From contig JAEYOW010000026.1 of assembly GCA_023411375.1 (NCBI GenBank), positions 1 to 57,674 of the forward strand: a stretch of DNA of 57,674 bases. Direction: 5' to 3'. A model generated the notes under the pieces. The model ran no database searches. It was not told the origin of the DNA and was given only the letters and a program-made list of their open reading frames with translations. Both the position numbers and the translations under genes were made by a program. Origin of the DNA: Bacillota bacterium. Lineage in GTDB: Bacteria; Bacillota; Clostridia; Christensenellales; Aristaeellaceae. Below, in pieces: positions 8,307 through 16,514 of this stretch (the first letter of the stretch is position 1; the number at the start of each line of letters is the position of its first letter).

Positions 8307-8921
8307 ATGAAAAAAATGTTTCTGGCATCGTCGTTTCAGGAGGTGGCGCATGTGCTCGCGGATTGGGAAAAGACGTTGCGCGGTAAAACGGTAACGTTTA
8401 TCCCAACGGCAAGCAGGGTGGAGCGGGTCACGTTCTATGTATCCGCGGGGAAACAAGCGCTTGAACAATTAGGACTGATTGTTCAAGTGCTCGAAATATC
8501 GACGGCGACTCACGATGAAATAAGAACTAAGCTGGAGGGCAATGACTATATCTATGTAGCGGGCGGAAATACCTTTTATTTATTGCAGGAGCTGAAAAGA
8601 ACCGGCGCGGATAGAATGATTATCAATGAAGTAAACGCCGGAAAGCTTTATATAGGGGAATCTGCGGGCGCGATTATCACGGCCAAAAGCGTCGAGTATG
8701 TCAAAGAAATGGATAACGCAAAGAAGGCGCCGGATTTAAAAAGCTATGACGGTTTCAATTTGGCAGCGTTCTATACCTTGCCGCATTTTCAAAGTCCGCC
8801 ATTTCAAAAGGCGACACGGAAAATAATGGAGCGGTATTCGCAGGCCTTAAGCTTATTACCGATTGGCAACAAGGAGGCGGTTTTGGTCAACGGCGACGAG
8901 ATACAAATGGCACATGGATAA
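8307..8921 (+). CDS. peptidase S51 / class I glutamine amidotransferase-like protein
   Basis: 204 residues. The fold and motifs follow the dipeptidase-E (S51) group: DYIYVAGGNTFYLLQEL (about 80-96) and the nucleophile elbow GESAGA with serine near residue 119, followed by a histidine in LPHFQ. Family members cleave Asp-X dipeptides or related substrates in the cytoplasm. A GGGAGG ribosome site precedes the ATG. It stands alone, divergent from its likely WYL regulator, and converges on the SCP2 gene. Confidence 0.85.
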   Translation: MKKMFLASSFQEVAHVLADWEKTLRGKTVTFIPTASRVERVTFYVSAGKQALEQLGLIVQVLEISTATHDEIRTKLEGNDYIYVAGGNTFYLLQELKRTGADRMIINEVNAGKLYIGESAGAIITAKSVEYVKEMDNAKKAPDLKSYDGFNLAAFYTLPHFQSPPFQKATRKIMERYSQALSLLPIGNKEAVLVNGDEIQMAHG

Positions 8922-8949
8922 GTTAATATAGCGTCGGCCGCGGCTCAAC

Positions 8950-8986
8950 TTTCGGAATGCGGGTAGCGCCTACAGAAATTCCGAAA
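8950..8986. terminator. convergent terminator-like inverted repeat
   Basis: TTTCGGAAT (8950-8958) and ATTCCGAAA (8978-8986) form a 9-bp stem between the convergent peptidase and SCP2 genes, overlapping the last codons of the latter. The stem is AT-flanked but lacks a long T run. Confidence 0.45.
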
Positions 8987-9341
8987 ACCGAATCAGCGCC
9001 GCCTTGCTGCCCTTAAGCTTGATTTTGCCGCGCAGGAGAGCGGACATGGGGGATATTTGCCGCCTGAAAATGGCAAGTAGGTTTTCCTCCGTGCCGGTGA
9101 CAACCGCGTCGGCCTCGTCATATTCACCGGTCTCGGCAAAATGGCCGTCCCGCAGGGAAAAACCCCGGGAGTAGCCCGTATCGCTGGCGCAAAGCCGATA
9201 GCTGTAGGTAATTCCCCGCAGAGCGTCCTCATGCTTTTGAAGCGTATGGCAGATGCCGTCCACCAACTGCGCGAGCCCCATACCGCCGTCGGCGGCCTGA
9301 TAAAGCGACTGAATCTCTCTTTTTAAATCTTCCTTTGCCAT
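8970..9341 (-). CDS. SCP2 sterol-binding domain protein
   Basis: 123 residues from the ATG at 9341, which has AAGGAG in front; the longer frame overlaps the neighbouring gene and is a shadow. The sequence is a single SCP2-like domain, with the central FSLRDGHFAETGEYDEADAVV region, split here as FSLRDGHFAE and YDEADAVVTGTEENLLAI, and the terminal IKLKGSKAALIRF block. SCP2 domains form a hydrophobic lipid-carrying pocket; bacterial single-domain versions have no settled role. It is 34 bp downstream of the phosphatase gene and probably co-transcribed. Confidence 0.8.
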   Translation of the reverse strand: MAKEDLKREIQSLYQAADGGMGLAQLVDGICHTLQKHEDALRGITYSYRLCASDTGYSRGFSLRDGHFAETGEYDEADAVVTGTEENLLAIFRRQISPMSALLRGKIKLKGSKAALIRFSEFL

Positions 9342-9375
9342 AAAAACATCTCCTTGCTTAAATTGTGCAATGCGT

Positions 9376-9834
9376 TTAATCCCGCGCGAGCGTGCGCAGC
9401 AGCCCTTCGCAACCACGCAGCACGTCGCGGTAGGTTTCGTCGAAATTTCCGGTATACCAGGGATCCGCAATATCTTCCCCCGTCCCGCAGAAGGACAGCA
9501 GCTTGACAATTTTATGATCCGGGTCGCCGCCAAGCAGCGCGCGCATATTGCGAAGGTTAAAATCATCCATGCCGATCAACCAGTCGTACTCATCGTAATC
9601 GGCGCGGGTTAAGCGCCGGGCGGTCTTTCCCTCGCAGCGGATGCCGGCTTGCGAAAGCTTTTGACGCGTGCCGCGGTGCACGGGGTTGCCCAGCTCCTCG
9701 GCGCTGGTGGCGGCGGAGGCAACGCGAACGGCATCCGAAAGCCCATGCTTTTTGAGCAGATCCTTCATGACGAACTCCGCCATAGGGCTGCGGCAGATGT
9801 TGCCGTGGCAGACAAACAGAATTTTGATCATCAT
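9376..9834 (-). CDS. low-molecular-weight protein-tyrosine phosphatase
   Basis: 152 residues. The phosphate loop CHGNICRS at residues 9-16 supplies the nucleophilic cysteine and arginine, and DPWYTGNFDETY near residue 123 supplies the general-acid aspartate. This is a complete, canonical enzyme of the family that dephosphorylates tyrosine or arginine residues on proteins. A GAAGGGA ribosome site precedes tandem ATG codons. SCP2 lies directly downstream; no cognate kinase gene is nearby. Confidence 0.93.
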   Translation of the reverse strand: MMIKILFVCHGNICRSPMAEFVMKDLLKKHGLSDAVRVASAATSAEELGNPVHRGTRQKLSQAGIRCEGKTARRLTRADYDEYDWLIGMDDFNLRNMRALLGGDPDHKIVKLLSFCGTGEDIADPWYTGNFDETYRDVLRGCEGLLRTLARD

Positions 9835-10329
9835 CTTTTATCCCTTCAACAACCGAAAACCCAAAATCCGCTGGGAATTTTGCGCTTTCATTTTGAGTGG
9901 TCTTATGCATTTCAATGCAAAGCCGCGATACGGTCAGTTGGATTGGTACATAGGCGGTACGGCGCTTGCCGCAGGTGTCTGTGAAACGGCGTTGGAAAAG
10001 CGGAACCTTTTGCGGCGCTCTCCCCTGTCCCCGGAATTGAAAGGAGCTTTCCATTTCCGGCTGAGGTATTTTAAAACCCGGTTCCATGCTGAAAAGAGCC
10101 TTCATACGGCACATCTATTGTACCATATGAAGACCCGCTTTTCACCCCTGAATTGTAGAGGAGTACACCGGTAGATTCATCTGTTGAATTTCTCGGCTCG
10201 AACGGACAGCGCATGTCGCAAAACCATGGGAGGGAGGAGAGGGGCGTACTCTCCCGTTGTTGATGTGTCCAACGCTGCCATACGGAGATTTACAGAATAT
10301 GCTCTCTGTTTTAAAATTTGATTGTTCCG
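9835..10329. other. gene-free stretch of about 495 bp
   Basis: No frame here resembles a known protein or has a convincing ribosome site. Open frames exist on both strands but look like low-complexity shadows. A candidate leftward promoter (10117-10145) lies inside it, which would give the phosphatase a leader of about 280 nt. A GGAGAG/CTCTCC stem sits near 10238-10256. It may be a decayed gene or a long leader. Confidence 0.5.
10117..10145 (-). promoter_or_regulatory. possible promoter upstream of the phosphatase
   Basis: On the minus strand GTGAAA (10145-10140), 17-bp spacer, TACAAT (10122-10117). The -10 is good and the -35 matches four of six positions. Confidence 0.3.
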
Positions 10330-11016
10330 TCAATGCGAGGCGTCATATTGTGCCAAAATCGCCAAGCTGCTGCTGGTCCCAATTCGCTCGGCGCCGGCAT
10401 CCAGCATGGCGGCGCAGGTTGTCCAATCTCGAATCCCACCGGCAGCCTTTACTTTTACGGCGTCGCCGACCAACCGCTTCATAAGGCGGAGCGCTTCCAC
10501 AGTCGCGCCATGGGGACCCGTGCCGGTGCTTGTTTTAATATAATCCGGCCGAACTTCACGAGCAATTTCCGCAAGCGTGCGAATTTCGCTATCTGTGAGA
10601 TAGCAGATTTCAAATATAACCTTGCTGATAACGTTGCCTTTTCGGCACAGCTCTACAATGGCTTCCATTTCCTTGCGTATATATTTCAGGTTGCCGTTTT
10701 TCAATTCTCCAATATTGATAACATAGTCAATTTCATCCGCGCCGTTATGAATGGCGTTTTCGGCCTCGTAAACTTTGGTTTCAATCGTGGTTTGGCCGGT
10801 CGGATAGCTTACCGCCGCGCCCACGTGGACATCTGTGCCCTTTAGCAGCTCTTTGCACAGAGCGACCGGCGAGGAGTTGATGGCAACCATGGCAAAGTGA
10901 TGGTCTGTCGCCTCGGTACAAAGCTTTTCAAATGTGCTTCGATCGGCATAGGGCATTAAATTTGTGTGGTCGATGACTCGGCAGAGCTGTTCTTTTGTAA
11001 TTGATTTGCTGTCCAT
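10330..11016 (-). CDS. deoxyribose-phosphate aldolase-like protein (DeoC paralogue 1)
   Basis: 228 residues of DeoC/FbaB-type TIM barrel. The catalytic set is kept: Asp97 in DEIDYVIN, the Schiff-base Lys161 in YIKTSTGTG, and Lys190 in VKAAGG. The N-terminal substrate-side segments are diverged: the usual VCVNP-type strand reads VAINSSPV and the GFP-G loop reads VSYPTGQT. This suggests an aldolase with a changed substrate rather than housekeeping DeoC. It is the last gene of the leftward operon starting with the FGGY kinase, 155 bp after the transketolase C half; that gap contains an imperfect AGCTGTGAA inverted repeat. Confidence 0.8.
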   Translation of the reverse strand: MDSKSITKEQLCRVIDHTNLMPYADRSTFEKLCTEATDHHFAMVAINSSPVALCKELLKGTDVHVGAAVSYPTGQTTIETKVYEAENAIHNGADEIDYVINIGELKNGNLKYIRKEMEAIVELCRKGNVISKVIFEICYLTDSEIRTLAEIAREVRPDYIKTSTGTGPHGATVEALRLMKRLVGDAVKVKAAGGIRDWTTCAAMLDAGAERIGTSSSLAILAQYDASH

Positions 11017-11171
11017 GAGAAGCCTCCTTTTTCTATCCGGCCGCCTAAACCAGGCGGGAGCTGTGAAGCGGCGGCCATGTCAAAAAGCCCAACACCGTTC
11101 ACAGCTTCCGAAAACCGTGGAGCTGATTCTGTTTATAAACAACAGCACAGTCTGCCTGTTGAAGCAATTCT

Positions 11172-12125
11172 TCAGACGTTTTTCAGCGCAATCGCTTCTT
11201 TGGTCTTCCGGATGATATCGGCTGCGGTGAGATGCAGCTCCTTGCGAAGATAATCAAGTTTCCCGACTTCGCCAAAACGATCCTGAACGCCGATTTTCAA
11301 AACGGGACAGGGCTTCTCGTTTGTGACGCAATCGGATACGGCGGAACCCAGACCGTTAATGACGCTCGCGTTTTCTGCCGTGACACAGCATCTGGTTTTT
11401 GAGGTGCTTTCAAGAATCATTTCTCTGTCTAGGGGTTTGATGGTATGGATGTTGATCACTTCCGAGTCAATGCCATCCATGGCCAGAGATTCGGCCGCGT
11501 CCAGGGCTTCTTTAACCATGATACCCGAAGCGACGATGGTTACGTCTTTTCCTCGCCTGAGCATAGTACCCCTGCCTAGCTGGAAGGAATCATGATCGTC
11601 ATAGACGCTCCACGCGTTCTTTCTAAACAGGCGGATATAGACCGGACCATAGTGGCTGATGATCTGTGGGAAAACCTTTCTGAACTGAACGCTGTCAACC
11701 GGTTCAAAAACGATCATGCCGGGAATGTTTCGCATAATCGCAACATCCTCAAAGCTCATATGCGTTCCGCCGTTCAGCTCGGCACTTATCCCCGGGTCGC
11801 TCCCCACCATCTTTACATTCAGTCCGGCATAGGCTACGGATATGGTCACCTGATCGCAGCACCTGCGTGTGGCAAACGCGCTGAAGGTATGGGTAAAGGG
11901 AATTTTGCCCATTGCGGAAAGGCCCGCCGCGACACTGATCATATCGGCTTCGGCAACGCCGACATTGATCAACCTGTCGGGATAAAGCTTTTGAAACCGC
12001 TGCGTGGAGGCGGAAGCCATCAGATCTGCCTCCACTACGCAAATGCGGTCATCTGTCCTGCCATATTCAATCAGCAAATCGGAATAGGTTAGCCTTAGCT
12101 CGGTAGCTTCTCTTTTCCAGTCCAT
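11172..12125 (-). CDS. transketolase, C-terminal subunit
   Basis: 317 residues covering the pyrimidine-binding and C-terminal domains of a transketolase. NVGVAEADM (about 54-62) carries the glutamate that activates thiamine diphosphate, and GSDPGISAELNGGTH, FATRRCCDQV and the RLFRKNAW region follow. It starts at the base next to the stop of the N-terminal subunit. Split transketolases are common in Clostridia and archaea and move two-carbon ketol units between sugar phosphates. The placement ties it to this sugar locus rather than to a general pentose-phosphate operon. Confidence 0.92.
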   Translation of the reverse strand: MDWKREATELRLTYSDLLIEYGRTDDRICVVEADLMASASTQRFQKLYPDRLINVGVAEADMISVAAGLSAMGKIPFTHTFSAFATRRCCDQVTISVAYAGLNVKMVGSDPGISAELNGGTHMSFEDVAIMRNIPGMIVFEPVDSVQFRKVFPQIISHYGPVYIRLFRKNAWSVYDDHDSFQLGRGTMLRRGKDVTIVASGIMVKEALDAAESLAMDGIDSEVINIHTIKPLDREMILESTSKTRCCVTAENASVINGLGSAVSDCVTNEKPCPVLKIGVQDRFGEVGKLDYLRKELHLTAADIIRKTKEAIALKNV

Positions 12126-12959
12126 TTATCTATCCTCCCAGTCGAGCTTTGCAATGGCGCTTTTCCACATTTCATCGGTGATGTTCTTTACAGAGTGGCT
12201 GGAAAGCATGTTTTCACAGAAGTCGCAGCCTTTTCCCTTAATGGTATTCAGCAAAATCATGGACGGCCTGCTCTTTGCTTTTTTTGCGTTTTCAATTGCG
12301 AAAACAATTTGTTCGACGTCGTGGCCGTCCACGCTTTGTACATACCATCCAAAAGATTCCCATTTCTTATCAAGCGGATACAGGCCGTTGATTTCTTCAA
12401 CGTAGCCGTCAATCTGCATTTTATTATAGTCCGTGAAAGCGATTAGGTTGCCCAGACGATGGCTGGCCGCCAGCATAGCGGCTTCCCAGATTTGTCCCTC
12501 CTGGCTTTCGCCATCGCCGATGCATGTATAGATATAAGACGGCAGGCGATCCATTTTTGCGGCAATGGCCATGCCGACCGCACAGCTAAACCCCTGCCCA
12601 AGCGAGCCTGTTGTCATATCAATGCCGTTGGTACGGTTCATATCACAGTGGCTGGGCAGATTGGTGCCCGGCAGGTTAAGCGTATCCAGCTCCTCTTTGC
12701 AAATATAACCCTTCATTGCCAGCACGGAATATAAAGCCGGACCGCCATGCCCCTTGGACAGGATAAAGCGGTCTCTGCTTTCTTTCTTTGGATCGGATGG
12801 ATCAACGTTCATTGCGTGGTAGTACAAAACGGCAAGCAGCTCTGCCAGATCAACCGCGCCGCCAATATGACCCACCGTCAGCTGGCCGATTTCCCTTATA
12901 GTCAGTTTGCGGATTTCTTTTGCCTTTTCCCGAAGCATATCAAATAACGCTTTATCCAT
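12126..12959 (-). CDS. transketolase, N-terminal subunit
   Basis: 277 residues from the ATG at 12959, preferred because GAGGAG (12975-12970) lies exactly 10 nt upstream; the longest frame begins 18 nt earlier, before that site. It carries the diphosphate-binding domain: SKGHGGPALY, GSLGQGFS, GDGESQEGQIWEA and TDYNKMQIDG, the metal and thiamine-diphosphate motif GDG...N. It abuts the C-terminal subunit with no gap, and together they make one enzyme. Confidence 0.92.
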   Translation of the reverse strand: MDKALFDMLREKAKEIRKLTIREIGQLTVGHIGGAVDLAELLAVLYYHAMNVDPSDPKKESRDRFILSKGHGGPALYSVLAMKGYICKEELDTLNLPGTNLPSHCDMNRTNGIDMTTGSLGQGFSCAVGMAIAAKMDRLPSYIYTCIGDGESQEGQIWEAAMLAASHRLGNLIAFTDYNKMQIDGYVEEINGLYPLDKKWESFGWYVQSVDGHDVEQIVFAIENAKKAKSRPSMILLNTIKGKGCDFCENMLSSHSVKNITDEMWKSAIAKLDWEDR

Positions 12960-13008
12960 ATCAGCCATACTCCTCATTCTATCGTGCTTTCACCCATCTG
13001 GGCCGAGT

Positions 13009-13614
13009 TTACAGCTCCAGCCATTTTGGATTGTCAACCAGCGTGGGAATTCCATTTTTTTCAACCAGCAGCTTCCTGAACCCCTTTGCTTCGATTGTTG
13101 CATAGTCATGTCCGGCGTCGGCCCGGTAGGTAAAAAAGGTAATGAATGGGTCGCGGTCGCTTATGTTGATGCTTCTGTGAGCATATCCCTTCGGCACATA
13201 ACCAACCCGCCCGGGCAGCAGCTCCAGGGTTCGGCAATCGCCATCCCTGTTTTCAATGAGCAGACAGCCGTGTCCCTTTGTGCAGAAATAGATTTCGGCA
13301 GTGCCGGCAATGCTGTGAAAATGCCCTTTGGTAAAGTTGTATTCGTTACCTACCCTTCCGGGATAGAGGGTGGAAAAACCAAAAGAGAGATCTCCGGGGG
13401 TTTGAGGAATATCCAGCGCATGGTATTCATAGACAATTCTGTCCTCACGCGCGACAAGCTCCTCATATGCCCTGTCATCACAGAACATACCGCGCATCTC
13501 GCTCAGCCTTCTCCTGCCGGCAGGCGCCTGATTGGACGAGCCGGTCTCAGGATTAAAATCAATGCAGCAGCCCTGCTGCCAGTCAAATGTCGATAGTTTT
13601 TCAAAGCAATTCAT
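13009..13614 (-). CDS. glucose-6-phosphate isomerase, archaeal cupin type
   Basis: 201 residues from the ATG at 13614, which has GGGAG 9 nt upstream; the longer frame adds 22 unlikely residues. The cupin core has the metal ligands of this isomerase class: HFH in KGHFHSIAGTAEIYF (two His, one Glu) and a further His in PKGYAHRSIN. Cupin phosphoglucose isomerases interconvert aldose and ketose 6-phosphates. In this locus it may act on an unusual hexose or pentose phosphate. It sits between the kinase and the transketolase halves in one operon. Confidence 0.85.
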   Translation of the reverse strand: MNCFEKLSTFDWQQGCCIDFNPETGSSNQAPAGRRRLSEMRGMFCDDRAYEELVAREDRIVYEYHALDIPQTPGDLSFGFSTLYPGRVGNEYNFTKGHFHSIAGTAEIYFCTKGHGCLLIENRDGDCRTLELLPGRVGYVPKGYAHRSINISDRDPFITFFTYRADAGHDYATIEAKGFRKLLVEKNGIPTLVDNPKWLEL

Positions 13615-13704
13615 CTTTTCCATCTCCCATGATACATGCATTTCACGCAATAAAACGCAACCGGATGCCTGGACGCGCAAACCATTTCAGCGCAAAGACG
13701 GTGG

Positions 13705-15213
13705 TCAGAGCTTGCCGTATATGTCTTTCATTGCATAGTAGGTTTCATCAAAGCGCTTAAGCATCATATCATAGACGGCGCGGTTCTTTTCGTTGGGATG
13801 TAGCGAATCGACGGTCCAGGAGAATTTGCCGATTTCGTCAAAGCCCTTCAGATAACCGCTTCCGACGCCGGCCAATACAGCCGCGCCGACAGATGTGGCT
13901 TCATCATAATAATTCAGGGTGTTAAGCTTTAGGTTCATGATATCGGCAAAAATATGAAGATTTGTTTTCGATTTTACCAGACCGCCCATAATGGATATTT
14001 CGGGTATGTCCGCATGCTCTCTCATAATATCCAGAATCAGGCGCATGTTGTAGCCAATCCCTTCCACAATGCTCCTTACCATATCGTTATGGGTGTTTTC
14101 CATCTTTAGGCCATAGAAACCGCCCTTTGCCTCCGCATCCCAGCGCGGACACCTTTCCCCACAGAGATAGGGCATATAATAGAGGCCGTTACACCCGGGT
14201 CTTGCCGATTCAATTGCCGCGTCGATGCAGTTATAAATGCTCGCGTTACTTTGTTTGGCCAGCAGATTTTCGGCTGCGCAGAGGTTTTCCTTCATCCACG
14301 TGTAGGAGGTGCCGGCACACTGCATGGTGCCATTTGTGGATATCAGGCCGGGAACGGCATGCGCCCAGTTGACAAGCTTCATCTCATCGTCAAGAATGAC
14401 ATGATCAGATACATGAGCGATCCAGGCGGAAGTACCCATGCAGCAATAGGTCATATTGTTATTCACACAGCCGGCGCCCAATGCGCCGCATCCGCCGTCC
14501 CCCGCGCCCATTACAACGGGCGTTCCTTTTCTTAGGCCGCATTCAACGGCGGCCGCCCCGGTAATTTCCCCAACAATTCGGGTGCTTTCAACGGCATCGG
14601 GAAAAACCTCGATAGGAACGGACACTGCGTCCAAGATTTTGTCTGACCATTGAAAGGTATTAATATCAAAAGCGTTGGTGCCGGTAGCGTCCGAATAGTC
14701 CGTGCAGAACCTGCCGGTTAGCTTATAGACCATATAATCCTTTGCCTGCAAAATCTTGTGGGTTTTTTGATAAACATCGGGCGCATGTTCCTTCAGCCAT
14801 AAGTATTTTGCGAGGGAATAAGAGGCGCCCGGCCGGTGCCCGGCAATATGGAAAAACTCTTTTGCGCCAACTTTTTCAATGATATATTTTTCCGCATCCT
14901 GCGCCCGCATGTCGGCCCAAATGATGGAGTTGTACAGGGGAACTCCCGCTTTATCAACGCACAGGCAGCCCATCATCTGACCGCTGAATGCAACGGCGAT
15001 GATATCCGATGGATCGATGCCCTGGATAAGTTCCTTTGTGGAAGCGCAAACAGCCTTCCACCAATCCCCGGGATTTTGCTCAGCCCAGTTGCCGTTATAA
15101 TACCGGGTGCCATAGCCGCTTACACAGGACTGAATCAACGTGCCGTCCGTTGTGAAGAGCGTAGCTTTGTTTCCGGATGTCCCCAAATCGTGCGCGAGCA
15201 AATATTCAGGCAT
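13705..15213 (-). CDS. FGGY-family carbohydrate kinase (xylulokinase-like)
   Basis: 502 residues, full family length. The N-terminal ATP loop is HDLGTSGNKA, and the catalytic Asp239 lies in MGAGDGGCGALGAG; CMGTSAW and GLVKSK belong to the second half. In E. coli XylB, from memory, the xylulose-contacting residues lie in GQMHG and GGGDNA. Here they read GQMMG (residues 78-82) and GAGDGG, so His is Met and Asn is Gly. The substrate is therefore probably not D-xylulose itself. It is the first gene of the leftward operon, with a consensus -35 promoter. Confidence 0.9.
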   Translation of the reverse strand: MPEYLLAHDLGTSGNKATLFTTDGTLIQSCVSGYGTRYYNGNWAEQNPGDWWKAVCASTKELIQGIDPSDIIAVAFSGQMMGCLCVDKAGVPLYNSIIWADMRAQDAEKYIIEKVGAKEFFHIAGHRPGASYSLAKYLWLKEHAPDVYQKTHKILQAKDYMVYKLTGRFCTDYSDATGTNAFDINTFQWSDKILDAVSVPIEVFPDAVESTRIVGEITGAAAVECGLRKGTPVVMGAGDGGCGALGAGCVNNNMTYCCMGTSAWIAHVSDHVILDDEMKLVNWAHAVPGLISTNGTMQCAGTSYTWMKENLCAAENLLAKQSNASIYNCIDAAIESARPGCNGLYYMPYLCGERCPRWDAEAKGGFYGLKMENTHNDMVRSIVEGIGYNMRLILDIMREHADIPEISIMGGLVKSKTNLHIFADIMNLKLNTLNYYDEATSVGAAVLAGVGSGYLKGFDEIGKFSWTVDSLHPNEKNRAVYDMMLKRFDETYYAMKDIYGKL

Positions 15214-15256
15214 TCAAACACGACTCCTGTCCTTTAACATTGGATGATCGATTTCT

Positions 15257-15285
15257 ATTGTCTTTGCTCCGGCAGGTTTTGTCAA
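15257..15285 (-). promoter_or_regulatory. promoter of the leftward sugar operon
   Basis: On the minus strand a perfect TTGACA (15285-15280), 17-bp spacer and GACAAT (15262-15257). It lies back to back with the rightward promoter, about 80 bp away. Confidence 0.7.
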
Positions 15286-15362
15286 TAAATTCGCCATTTA
15301 TAGCAAAAAGATTCAGCCCTGTGCGATGATGTTGAATTATTTTTCAAATCAACCTTCCCGGT

Positions 15363-15391
15363 TTGACTATCAAAATGGTCTTTGCTAGAAT
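15363..15391 (+). promoter_or_regulatory. promoter of the rightward sugar operon with internal operator-like motif
   Basis: TTGACT (15363-15368), 17-bp spacer, TAGAAT (15386-15391). The spacer contains CAAAATGG (15371-15378), the core of a motif repeated near the SorC-type regulator and the ABC operon. A repressor bound there would block polymerase. Confidence 0.75.
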
Positions 15392-15470
15392 ACAGCTAAA
15401 GCATCGTGCGTCAATAATGGAGGCGCATGATTCCGATACGTTGGTTAAAGATATGCGGGGAGGGTATACA

Positions 15471-16511
15471 ATGGGCACTATGAAACGAATGATGCTGAAA
15501 AGCTACAAGCACTTTGAGCCTCAGGCGGTCGAAGTTCCACAACCTCAAAGAGGAGAAGTGCTGGTAAGGGTCAGCCATCTGGGCGTATGCGGCAGCGATA
15601 TTTCCGCCTATTATGGAAAGCAGCCGTACATCCCGTTCCCGATTGTGCTGGGGCACGAGCTCAGCGGCTATGTGGAAAAGGTCGGCCCCGATACGGAGGC
15701 GCTTCCGGTGGGCACCCGGGTCACCGTTCTCCCGCATGTGCCGTGCAGAAAGTGCAAAGCCTGCGAGGAACAGCGTTACAACCACTGCATGAAGCTGTTG
15801 GTGATCGGCTGCCAAACCACCGGCGCACAGGCAGAATATTTGATTGCACCCGCCGACATGATTTTTGAACTGCCCAAAAGCATTACCATGGAGCAGGGCG
15901 CGATGGTTGAGCCTATGGCCGTAACGTACCACGGCATGAAGAAGGGCATGAAGCCGGGCGATAATGTGCTGGTTGTAGGCGCGGGAGGAATTGGTCTGTT
16001 TGCGATGCAGGCGGCGTTTATTCTGGGAGCAAAAAATGTGTATGTGGCCGATTTTGCGCAGAATCGCCTGGCGCTGGCCAAGCAGTTGGGAGCTACAGAT
16101 ACCTTCAATCTGGCGGAGAACCAGCCGGCCCATTATCTGGCCGGGCTGGAGGAGCCGGTTTCTTTGTTCGCGGACTGCGTGGGCGGCAAAGGCGACGCGC
16201 TGGACGCTATCATGGAAGTGGCGGAGCGCGGCGTGCGCGTTGTCAACATCGGCGTTTTGGCGCCGGAGTGTGTCGTGAAGCACCTGCCCGATCTTTCCGA
16301 GAAGGAATTCACATTCTATGGCAGCAACATGTTTGTGCCGCAGGACTTCCGAGACGTCATCAGCAATCTGGCGGACGGCAAGTATAAAACCGAGGGGATT
16401 GTGACGCATAGAGTCGCCCTTGACGAAGTACCGAAGATGTTTGACGAGATCGTCGATCAGCACAGGGAATCTTACATTAAGCTGATGATCCTGATCGGCG
16501 CCGAGGAGTAA
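15471..16511 (+). CDS. zinc-dependent medium-chain alcohol/polyol dehydrogenase
   Basis: 346 residues from the ATG at 15471, chosen for the GGGGAGGG site just upstream; the longer frame would begin inside the promoter. Catalytic zinc ligands are seen in GVCGSD and GHE, and the structural zinc site in CRKCKACEEQRYNHC. The dinucleotide loop is VVGAGGIGLF, with an aspartate in VADFAQN that suggests NAD rather than NADP. It resembles sorbitol, threonine or galactitol-phosphate dehydrogenases, and in this locus probably oxidises a polyol or sugar phosphate to a ketose. It is first of four genes, 3 bp before the synthase. Confidence 0.88.
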   Translation: MGTMKRMMLKSYKHFEPQAVEVPQPQRGEVLVRVSHLGVCGSDISAYYGKQPYIPFPIVLGHELSGYVEKVGPDTEALPVGTRVTVLPHVPCRKCKACEEQRYNHCMKLLVIGCQTTGAQAEYLIAPADMIFELPKSITMEQGAMVEPMAVTYHGMKKGMKPGDNVLVVGAGGIGLFAMQAAFILGAKNVYVADFAQNRLALAKQLGATDTFNLAENQPAHYLAGLEEPVSLFADCVGGKGDALDAIMEVAERGVRVVNIGVLAPECVVKHLPDLSEKEFTFYGSNMFVPQDFRDVISNLADGKYKTEGIVTHRVALDEVPKMFDEIVDQHRESYIKLMILIGAEE

Positions 16512-16514
16512 GCC

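Noticed and set aside
9590..10114. Minus-strand frame extending upstream of the phosphatase
   Set aside because: It overlaps the phosphatase in another frame, lacks a ribosome site and resembles nothing.
13021..13029. CCATTTTGG copy inside the cupin isomerase gene
   Set aside because: It encodes part of the conserved C-terminus and is far from a promoter; treated as chance.
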